This document shows positions 1-5,655 of a stretch of 11,815 nt of DNA, piece by piece (within the stretch, counting starts at the first letter, position 1; each line of letters opens with the position of its first letter). The position numbers and the translations under genes were made by a program. The stretch lies in assembly GCA_002429615.1 (NCBI GenBank), contig DJAN01000255.1:1-11815 (forward strand). The letters are read 5' to 3'. This DNA comes from Lysobacteraceae bacterium UBA6001 (lineage in GTDB: Bacteria > Pseudomonadota > Gammaproteobacteria > Xanthomonadales > Xanthomonadaceae). The notes under the pieces are model-generated. The model saw only the letters and a program-made list of their open reading frames with translations. It had not been told where the DNA came from and searched no databases.

Positions 1-430
1 GTCGCAGGCCCGCCGAGGGCGGCGGCGCGAGCAGGCCGCGCACCGGTTGGCGGCCGCTGAGCGGGGTCAGCACGGGCAGCTGGCGGTCTGGCGGCAGCGG
101 CCACCAGCCCAGCTCCACCAGCAGCCAGCGCCCGCCTTCGCTGCGCGCCGGCTGGTAGACGCGCACGCCGGCACGGCCGTCGCGCATCTGGTTGTCGAGC
201 AGGATCTGCTGCGGCTGCAGCGCCACCACGCCGTGCACCCATTGCAGCGTCTGCGCCCGCCCCAGCGCCTCGTCCAGCGTGCGCGGCTGCGCGCGCACCT
301 GGCTGGCCTGCTGCAGCAGGGCCTGCTTCTCGTGCATGCGTTGCAGCTGCCAGCGCCCGAGCAGCGCGAACACCGCGGCGACCGCGAAGGCCAGCGCCCA
401 GCCCCCCAGCGCCGTGTGGTGGCGCGTCAT
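1..430 (-). CDS. SURF1 family cytochrome oxidase assembly protein (N-terminal 143 residues, cut by window edge)
   Basis: SURF1 (Shy1) proteins are inner-membrane factors that help insert heme a into subunit I of aa3-type cytochrome oxidase. The visible part starts at ATG 430 and has a basic N-terminus, a membrane helix at about residues 8-25, and the family motif LGRWQLQR (24-31) directly after it. The periplasmic part carries ILLDNQ (76-81), the G-x-R-x-G segment (85-88) and VELGWWPLP (105-113), all in the usual SURF1 order. The family is normally about 230-250 residues, so roughly the C-terminal 100 residues and the second helix lie to the left of base 1. It lies on the same strand as the oxidase genes but is separated from ctaE by an oppositely oriented small gene. 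No clear Shine-Dalgarno sequence precedes the ATG. Family assignment is firm; the exact start is less certain. Confidence 0.9.
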   Translation of the reverse strand, partial: MTRHHTALGGWALAFAVAAVFALLGRWQLQRMHEKQALLQQASQVRAQPRTLDEALGRAQTLQWVHGVVALQPQQILLDNQMRDGRAGVRVYQPARSEGGRWLLVELGWWPLPPDRQLPVLTPLSGRQPVRGLLAPPPSAGLR

Positions 431-487
431 GACAGCGGCCGGCAAAAAGAGTGCAATGCGGCTTCCCTACCGGCTCCCGGGACCGTC

Positions 488-700
488 GTGAACGATTCGC
501 TCAAGACCCTGCTGATTGTCGCGTTCCTGCTGATCATCGTCTGGCAACTCGGCGCGGGGCTCTACTACCTGTTGACCGACCGCGAGGACAGCAAGCGCAC
601 GGTCAACGCGCTCACCCGCCGCATCGGGTTGTCGGTGGCGCTGATCCTGCTGGTGATCCTCGGCATCTGGACCGGCTGGATCAAACCGCACGGCCTGTAG
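488..700 (+). CDS. DUF2909 / twin transmembrane protein, 70 aa
   Basis: This is a small two-helix membrane protein of unknown function, often found next to aa3 oxidase genes in proteobacteria. The chosen start is GTG 488, giving 70 residues. Helix 1 spans about residues 6-28 and helix 2 about 46-65, joined by a charged loop carrying the family signature SKRTVNALTRRIG (35-47); the protein ends in PHGL, also typical. The open frame continues upstream of 488, but that part is low-complexity sequence antisense to SURF1 and does not resemble protein. The gene is convergent with ctaE (11 bases between stop codons) and divergent from SURF1 (57 bases between starts), so it is the only oxidase-cluster gene here on the plus strand. 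No strong ribosome binding site is visible. A role in oxidase assembly is suggested only by position. Confidence 0.87.
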   Translation: MNDSLKTLLIVAFLLIIVWQLGAGLYYLLTDREDSKRTVNALTRRIGLSVALILLVILGIWTGWIKPHGL

Positions 701-711
701 GCCGCGCGCGC

Positions 712-1587
712 TTACAGCACGTAGACAAACAGGAACAGCGCCAGCCACACCACGTCGACGAAGTGCCAGTACCACGCGGCCGCTTCGAAGGCGAAATGAT
801 GGTCGCGGGTGAAGTGGCCGCGCGCGGCGCGCAGCCACATCACGATCAACATGATCGTGCCCAGCGCCACGTGCATGCCGTGGAAGCCGGTGAGCATGAA
901 GAACGTCGACCCGTAGATGCCCGAGCCCAGCGTCAGGTTGAGCGCGTGGTAGGCGTGGATGTACTCCTCCGCCTGGAAATACAGGAAGGTGCAGCCCAGC
1001 AGCACGGTGACACCCTGCCACAGCAGCAGCTGGCTGCGGTGGCCGGCCTTGAGCGCATGGTGGGCGATGGTGAGGGTCACGCCGGAGCTGAGCAGGATCA
1101 GGGTGTTGATCAGCGGCAGGCCCCAGGCCGGGATGGTCTGGAAATGCCCGCCCACCGCGCCGGGGCCGTTGGTCGGCCAGGCGGGGGAATAGCCGTTCCA
1201 CAGCAGCTCGTTGGTCATCACCCCGTCGCCGTAGCCACCCAGCCAGTGCAGGCCGAACATGCGGGTGTAGAACAGCGCACCGAAGAAGGCGCCGAAGAAC
1301 ATCACCTCGGAGAAGATGAACCACACCATCCCCATCCGGAACGACACGCCGACCTGGTGGTTGTAGCGCCCGCCGTTGGATTCGCGGATGACATCGCCGA
1401 ACCACATGAACAAGGTCGCCACCAGCATCGCCACGCCGACGAAGAAGGTCCAGCGGCCCCAGCCTGCATCGTTGAGCCAGGACGCCACGCCCACCATCGT
1501 GACCAGCATCGCGATCGAGCCGATGAACGGCCAGCGGCTGTGGCTCGGCACGAAATAGGCATTGGCATCGGGACTGTGTTCGGCCAT
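712..1587 (-). CDS. ctaE: Cytochrome c oxidase subunit III, 291 aa
   Basis: Subunit III of the aa3-type cytochrome c oxidase is an integral membrane subunit that carries no redox centre. It stabilises the CuB/heme a3 site and feeds the D proton path. The 291-residue length fits the bacterial family and about seven membrane helices are visible. Diagnostic segments are MVWFIFSEVMFFGAFF (87-102) with the conserved membrane Glu94, the FQAEEY motif (204-209), FHGMHV (235-240), and a C-terminal WYWHFVDVVWL (272-282). The start is ATG 1587, with a weak GGAA about eight bases upstream; the frame stays open further upstream but that stretch runs antisense within ctaG. It follows ctaG by 32 bases and is probably cotranscribed with it. 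No intrinsic terminator is visible after its stop; the convergent DUF2909 gene ends 11 bases away. Confidence 0.97.
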   Translation of the reverse strand: MAEHSPDANAYFVPSHSRWPFIGSIAMLVTMVGVASWLNDAGWGRWTFFVGVAMLVATLFMWFGDVIRESNGGRYNHQVGVSFRMGMVWFIFSEVMFFGAFFGALFYTRMFGLHWLGGYGDGVMTNELLWNGYSPAWPTNGPGAVGGHFQTIPAWGLPLINTLILLSSGVTLTIAHHALKAGHRSQLLLWQGVTVLLGCTFLYFQAEEYIHAYHALNLTLGSGIYGSTFFMLTGFHGMHVALGTIMLIVMWLRAARGHFTRDHHFAFEAAAWYWHFVDVVWLALFLFVYVL

Positions 1588-1619
1588 GGCGTCGTTTCCG
1601 GGATCGGGTTTCGATGGAC

Positions 1620-2210
1620 TCAGGGCGCGGCCTTGGGCGCGCCGGCAGGCACGCCCTTCGACAGCTCGGAGGTCAGCGCGTCGTTCCTGTAGAAGGTGTA
1701 CGACAGCGTGATCGTATGTACGTCGGCCGGCAGGTTGGGGTCGACGATGAAGCGCAACGGCATGTCGCGCTGTTCGCCGGCCTGCAGGGTCTGGGCGGTG
1801 AAGCAGAAGCATTCGGTCTTGCTGAAATAGCCCGACGCGCGCGCCGGCGCCACCGAGGGCACCGCGCTGCCGACCACCGCGTGGTCGCTTTCGTTGCGGG
1901 CGAAGTACAGCGCCTCGTTGAGCTGGCCGGGCACCACTTCCATCGATTCTTGCTCGGGATGGAACGCCCACGGCAGGCGCGAATTGACGCTGCCGTCGAA
2001 CTCCACCCGCACGCGGCGTTCGCCGGCCGCCGTGGCGACCGCCAGGCGGCCACTACCAGGGCCGCGTTCAACGCGGATGCCGAACACCTTCTCGCAGGCG
2101 ATGCGGTACAGCGGCACCAGCGAGAAGGTCAGCACGAACGCCGCCAGCACCACCCCGACCAGCTTGAACAGGCCGGCATGCGTGTTGGGCGGCGGCAGCG
2201 GGGCGTTCAC
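1620..2210 (-). CDS. ctaG: Cytochrome c oxidase assembly protein CtaG/Cox11, 196 aa
   Basis: CtaG (Cox11 family) is a membrane-anchored periplasmic copper chaperone that delivers copper to the CuB site of subunit I. It has a single membrane helix at about residues 13-33 followed by a periplasmic immunoglobulin-like domain. The copper-binding pair appears as KTECFCF, with Cys134 and Cys136. Other family landmarks are [10 protein letters not shown] (31-40), the [13 protein letters not shown] segment (94-106), VDPNLP (156-161) and the closing LSYTFY (169-174). The start is GTG 2210. It overlaps the stop of the upstream 37-codon gene in a GTGA arrangement, which supports both the start choice and translational coupling. 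It lies between the small gene and ctaE, as in other proteobacterial aa3 operons. The C-terminal tail after about residue 185 is Ala/Pro/Gly-rich. Confidence 0.96.
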   Translation of the reverse strand: MNAPLPPPNTHAGLFKLVGVVLAAFVLTFSLVPLYRIACEKVFGIRVERGPGSGRLAVATAAGERRVRVEFDGSVNSRLPWAFHPEQESMEVVPGQLNEALYFARNESDHAVVGSAVPSVAPARASGYFSKTECFCFTAQTLQAGEQRDMPLRFIVDPNLPADVHTITLSYTFYRNDALTSELSKGVPAGAPKAAP

Positions 2211-2320
2211 CGCCCGAGCACCCCGGTCAGGATGAAACCGGCATAGACCAGCACGGCCACCACCGCCACCACCGCGGCGGTGCGGCGCGCGCGGCGACGG
2301 CGCGCGGCCAGATCGGCCAT
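2207..2320 (-). CDS. Small single-helix membrane protein between ctaD and ctaG, 37 aa
   Basis: A complete 38-codon frame fills the gap between ctaD and ctaG. It starts at ATG 2320, seven bases after the ctaD stop, and ends at TGA 2209-2207, overlapping the ctaG GTG by four bases. The product begins with a strongly basic segment (five Arg among residues 7-13) followed by one hydrophobic helix of about 20 residues (14-34) and a short LGR end. This predicts an N-in inner-membrane peptide. Small proteins of similar size and build, annotated as cytochrome oxidase small assembly protein, occupy this position in betaproteobacterial cox operons; homology here is inferred from position and topology, not from a visible motif. 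It has no Shine-Dalgarno of its own and is probably translated by coupling to ctaD. Its exact role is unknown. Confidence 0.72.
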   Translation of the reverse strand: MADLAARRRRARRTAAVVAVVAVLVYAGFILTGVLGR

Positions 2321-2327
2321 GACCGGA

Positions 2328-3932
2328 TCAGTGGCTGATGTCGTCATGGGCGAGATCTCCCGGCTTGATCACCGGCGGCAGGGTGAAGGTGTGCGCCGGC
2401 GCCGGCGAAGGCACCGTCCACTCCAGGCCACGCGCGCCTTCCCAGGCGCGGTCAGCGGCCTTGGCACCGTTGCGCAGCGACGCCAGCAGGATGCCGGCCA
2501 TCAGGAACGGGGTGAGGAACATGCCGAAGGCGCCGATCGAGCTGACCAGGTTCCAGTCGGCGAACACCACGTTGTAGTCGGGGATGCGGCGCGGCATGCC
2601 GGCCAGGCCGAGGAAGTGCTGCGGGAAGAACAGCACGTTGACGAAGATCATCGTCCACCAGAAATGGAACTTCGCCCAGCCTTCGCTGTACATGCGCCCG
2701 GTCCACTTCGGCCACCAGTAGTACACCGCGGCGATCAGCGCGAACACCGCGCCGGTCACCAGCACGTAGTGGAAGTGCGCCACCACGAAGTAGGTGTCGT
2801 GGTACTGGAAGTCGGCCGGCACGATCGCCAGCATCAGGCCGGAGAAGCCGCCGATGGTGAACAGGATGACGAAGGCGATCGCCCACAGCATCGGCGCCTC
2901 GAAGGTCAGCGACCCCTTCCACATCGTGCTGACCCAGTTGAACACCTTCACGCCGGTCGGGATCGAGATCAGCATGGTGGCGAACATGAAGTAGATCTCG
3001 CCGCCCAGCGGCATGCCCACGGTGAACATGTGGTGGGCCCAGACGATGAAGCTGAGGAAGGCGATCGCGGCGATCGCGTACACCATGGCCTGGTAGCCGA
3101 ACAGCGGCTTGCGGCTGAAGGTCGGGATGATCTCGCTGACCACGCCGAACGCGGGCAGGATCATGATGTAGACCTCGGGATGCCCGAAGAACCAGAAGAT
3201 GTGCTGGAACATCACCGGGTCACCGCCACCGGCGGCATTGAAGAACGAGGTGCCGAAGAACTTGTCGGTGAGCAGCATGGTCACCGCGCCGGCCAGCACC
3301 GGCATCACCGCGATCAGCAGGAACGCGGTGATCAGCCAGGCCCAGCAGAAGATCGGCATCTTCAGCAGGTCGATGCCCGGCGCGCGCATGTTGAGCACGG
3401 TGGCGATGATGTTGATCGCGCCCATGATCGAACTGATGCCGGCGACGTGGATGGCGAACACCGCGAAGGCCACGTTGTAGCCGCCCTGCAGCATCAGCGG
3501 CGGATACATCGTCCAGCCGCCGGCCGGTGCGCCGCCAGGCAGGAACAGGGTGACCAGCAGCATGGTGAAGGCCACCGGCAGCAGCCAGAACGACCAGTTG
3601 TTCATGCGCGGCAGCGCCATGTCCGGCGCGCCGATCTGCAGCGGGATCATCCAGTTCGCCAGGCCGACGAAGGCCGGCATCACGCCACCGAAGATCATCA
3701 CCAGCGCGTGCACGGTGGTCATCTGGTTGAAGAACTCGGGCTTGACGTACTGCAGGCCCGGCTGCATCAGCTCGGCACGGATGATCACGCTCATCAACGC
3801 GCCGACGATGAACATGATGAAGGAGAACCCCAGGTAGAGGGTGCCGATGTCCTTGTGATTGGTGGAGAAGAACCAGCGCTCGACGAAGCTCTGCTGGTGG
3901 TGTCCGTGGGAATCGACTGCGGAATACGCCAT
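2328..3932 (-). CDS. ctaD: Cytochrome c oxidase subunit I, 534 aa
   Basis: This is the catalytic heme-copper subunit of aa3 oxidase, which reduces O2 to water and pumps protons across the inner membrane. Twelve membrane helices can be traced. Heme a ligands are His75 (in TTVHALVM) and His388; the heme a3 ligand is His386 (both in VVAHFHYV). The CuB ligands are His251 and the pair His300-His301 (WAHHMF), with the cross-linked Tyr255 in GHPEVY. Glu253 in the same motif is the proton gate that marks type A1 enzymes. Asp104 with Asn111-Asn112 (DMALPRMNN) form the D-channel entry and Lys329 (TGVKVFNW) the K-channel. All key residues are intact and the length is normal. The start is ATG 3932, with a GAGG 12 bases upstream. 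It follows ctaC by 40 bases and precedes the 37-codon gene by seven. Confidence 0.98.
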   Translation of the reverse strand: MAYSAVDSHGHHQQSFVERWFFSTNHKDIGTLYLGFSFIMFIVGALMSVIIRAELMQPGLQYVKPEFFNQMTTVHALVMIFGGVMPAFVGLANWMIPLQIGAPDMALPRMNNWSFWLLPVAFTMLLVTLFLPGGAPAGGWTMYPPLMLQGGYNVAFAVFAIHVAGISSIMGAINIIATVLNMRAPGIDLLKMPIFCWAWLITAFLLIAVMPVLAGAVTMLLTDKFFGTSFFNAAGGGDPVMFQHIFWFFGHPEVYIMILPAFGVVSEIIPTFSRKPLFGYQAMVYAIAAIAFLSFIVWAHHMFTVGMPLGGEIYFMFATMLISIPTGVKVFNWVSTMWKGSLTFEAPMLWAIAFVILFTIGGFSGLMLAIVPADFQYHDTYFVVAHFHYVLVTGAVFALIAAVYYWWPKWTGRMYSEGWAKFHFWWTMIFVNVLFFPQHFLGLAGMPRRIPDYNVVFADWNLVSSIGAFGMFLTPFLMAGILLASLRNGAKAADRAWEGARGLEWTVPSPAPAHTFTLPPVIKPGDLAHDDISH

Positions 3933-3972
3933 GACGATGGACTACCTCTGCGAATCGGAGCGGGGTTGCGGC

Positions 3973-4887
3973 TCAGCCGGCGGCAGGCTGCGGCGGGGTG
4001 GCGGGCTGTGCCTCGGGTGCGGGCGCGGCGGGCGCTTCGGCCGGAGCCGGCTCGGCCGGCTTGGGCTTGCGTGAAGCCAGCCAGCGCTTGAACTCTTCCT
4101 TGGGCAGCGCCTCGACCACGATCGGCATGAAGCCGTGGTCCTTGCCGCACAACTCGGCGCACTGGCCGCGGTAGACCCCGGGCTTCTCGATGTTGGTCCA
4201 GGCCTCGTTGATGAAGCCCGGCACCGCGTCCTGTTTCCAGCCCAGCGCCGGCACCCACCACGCATGGATCACGTCATCGGAGGTGATGACGAAGCGGATC
4301 TTGGTGTCGACCGGCAGCACCAGGCGGTTGTCGACATCGAGCAGGTAATGCGGGTTGCTGGCCACCGTCGGCACCTGGCCGCTCTGGCGCATGCTGTCCG
4401 AGCCACGGTCCAGGCGCGAGGTGAAGCTCACGTTCTCGCCCAGGTACTCGTACTTCCACATCCACTGGTAGCCGGTGACCTTCACCGTCATTTCCGAATC
4501 GCGGAAGTCGTACATGGCGATCAGCTTGGCCGTGGCCGGCCATGCCATCACGATCAGGATGATGACCGGGATCACCGTCCACAGGATCTCGGCCTTGGTG
4601 TTGTGGCTGAACTGCGCCGCGACCGCGCCCTTGGACTTGCGGAAGGCGAAGATCGCATAGCCCATCGCGCCGAACACGATCACGCCGATCACCGCGCAGA
4701 CCCACAGCGCCACCATGTGCGCCTCGTAGGCCATGCGTGCGGTATGGGTGACGCCGCGCCCCATGTTGAGCTGCCATTCCTTCGGGTCGGCCGACTGCGC
4801 CCACGCCAGCGGTGTCGCCAGCAGCGCCGCCATCGCCATCATTCCCCGGTACCACGCGGTAAAGCGACCACTGTTGCTTTGCTTCAT
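3973..4887 (-). CDS. ctaC: Cytochrome c oxidase subunit II (CuA), 304 aa
   Basis: Subunit II accepts electrons from cytochrome c at a binuclear CuA centre in its periplasmic domain and passes them to heme a. A signal peptide is likely, with cleavage after AWA near residue 30. Two membrane helices follow at about 56-82 and 100-122, then the aromatic patch GYQWMWKYEY (139-148). CuA ligands are all present: His208 (DDVIHAWW), Cys243, Glu245 and Cys247 (CAELC), His251 and Met254. There is no fused cytochrome c domain, so it is not a caa3-type subunit. Residues from about 275 to the end form a Pro/Ala-rich tail outside the conserved domain. ATG 4887 has an AAGGG eight bases upstream (4896-4900). 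The gene lies 29 bases after DUF2244 and 40 before ctaD, consistent with one operon. Confidence 0.97.
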   Translation of the reverse strand: MKQSNSGRFTAWYRGMMAMAALLATPLAWAQSADPKEWQLNMGRGVTHTARMAYEAHMVALWVCAVIGVIVFGAMGYAIFAFRKSKGAVAAQFSHNTKAEILWTVIPVIILIVMAWPATAKLIAMYDFRDSEMTVKVTGYQWMWKYEYLGENVSFTSRLDRGSDSMRQSGQVPTVASNPHYLLDVDNRLVLPVDTKIRFVITSDDVIHAWWVPALGWKQDAVPGFINEAWTNIEKPGVYRGQCAELCGKDHGFMPIVVEALPKEEFKRWLASRKPKPAEPAPAEAPAAPAPEAQPATPPQPAAG

Positions 4888-4916
4888 TGCCTAGACCCTT
4901 GCCCATCGGGTGGGCG

Positions 4917-5393
4917 TCATCGGTGACGGCCGTCGTTGGCCGCGAGCAAGCCTTGCAGTTTTTCCGCCAGCTGCAGTCGTTCGGCCGGTCCGAGGAAGCT
5001 GCCCACCTCGACCTGCCGGCCACTGCTCGCCAGCCATACCCTGTCGTCGCTGCCTATCCGGAGCCGCACCCAATGCGGATGCGCCTGGAACGCGGGCGGC
5101 GAACCCGGAGAAGGGAAGACCTGGACTGCGGCCGGCCCCACCCGGATCGCTTCTTCGCGTTCGCCGCTACGCCAGGAACAGCGCAGCGCCACTGCCACCA
5201 ATACGCCATACAGCACGGCAAACAAGGGGGCGAACACATTGCCGGCCCACCACCCCAATCCGGCTGCCAGCCACATCAGCCCCACCAGCACCGCATACAA
5301 CTTGATGAATTGCCGCGCCGTCATCGCCCGCGGCGGCCGCAGGCGAAGCTGCATGGCCGGACCATCGGCGCTGGATGGCAACACTTCGATCAT
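4917..5393 (-). CDS. DUF2244 membrane protein, 158 aa
   Basis: This resembles the DUF2244 family, small integral membrane proteins of unknown function that often sit beside cytochrome oxidase genes. From ATG 5393 the 158-residue protein opens with MIEVLPSSAD, has two adjacent membrane helices (about 29-49 and 51-71), and then a soluble domain. That domain contains HPHWVRLRI (105-113) and the family-like block SSGRQVEVGSFLGP (123-136), followed by a C-terminal helix (138-151). The frame is open for 42 more codons upstream to 5519, but that stretch does not look like the family. Start 5393 is therefore preferred, although the only nearby Shine-Dalgarno candidate (GGAG) is 11 bases away. It is the first gene of the minus-strand oxidase cluster, 29 bases ahead of ctaC, and divergent from putA. 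Confidence 0.85.
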   Translation of the reverse strand: MIEVLPSSADGPAMQLRLRPPRAMTARQFIKLYAVLVGLMWLAAGLGWWAGNVFAPLFAVLYGVLVAVALRCSWRSGEREEAIRVGPAAVQVFPSPGSPPAFQAHPHWVRLRIGSDDRVWLASSGRQVEVGSFLGPAERLQLAEKLQGLLAANDGRHR

Positions 5394-5536
5394 GTCGCAG
5401 CCGTGCTCCAAGCCGCGGAGAACGGCTCGATGGTAGCCCTGCCCGAGCGAGCCCGGCAAGCATTCCGGCCCGATCTTCGATGCTGCACTGCAACCAGAAA
5501 GCCCCGCCAAATCAATCATTTCGCTCGGCGACGCGG

Positions 5537-5557
5537 GTCCGGCGGCGTCCGCCGGAC
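5537..5557. promoter_or_regulatory. Perfect 9-bp inverted repeat, possible operator
   Basis: The arms GTCCGGCGG and CCGCCGGAC are exact reverse complements around a CGT spacer. No T-run follows on either strand, so it does not look like an intrinsic terminator. Its place between two divergent promoters would suit a dimeric regulator, but short GC-rich palindromes also arise by chance in DNA this GC-rich. Confidence 0.35.
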
Positions 5558-5617
5558 ATGCAGAAAATGGCGGCCGGGGCGTCGTTTCCCTTCAAGTGCC
5601 GGTAGCGGGCCGGCTCC

Positions 5618-5623
5618 TAGAAT
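5618..5623 (+). promoter_or_regulatory. putA: Candidate -10 box for putA
   Basis: TAGAAT differs from the consensus TATAAT at one position and lies 32 bases before the putA ATG. No good TTGACA-like box is found at 16-18 bases upstream. If used, the leader would be about 25 bases, pyrimidine-rich and without a recognisable Shine-Dalgarno. Confidence 0.25.
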
Positions 5624-5655
5624 GTCGGCCTGTTTCCCCTCGTCATCCCATCCGC

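Larger units (their letters stand above)
5394..5655. promoter_or_regulatory. Divergent intergenic region, DUF2244/ctaC and putA
   Basis: This 262-bp stretch lies between the starts of the oxidase cluster (minus) and putA (plus), so it should hold both promoters. Visible in it are a perfect 9-bp dyad at 5537-5557 and a -10-like TAGAAT at 5618-5623 on the plus strand. No convincing -35 box partners the latter, and no minus-strand promoter could be picked with confidence. Reading frames that cross it look like extensions or shadows of the neighbours. Confidence 0.5.

Noticed and set aside
2280..4091. A 603-codon plus-strand frame opposite ctaD.
   Set aside because: It is a low-complexity His/Arg/Glu/Asp-rich shadow of a fully conserved subunit I gene.
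5394..5519. A 42-codon N-terminal extension of the DUF2244 frame.
   Set aside because: The extension does not resemble the family, and MIEVLPSSAD at 5393 is a natural start followed by the expected helices.
5440..5520. A minus-strand GG-N10-GC arrangement resembling a sigma-54 promoter (GGCTTTCTGG then TTGCA) ahead of DUF2244.
   Set aside because: The -24 half matches TGGCAC poorly, and such spacing is common by chance; no enhancer site is visible.
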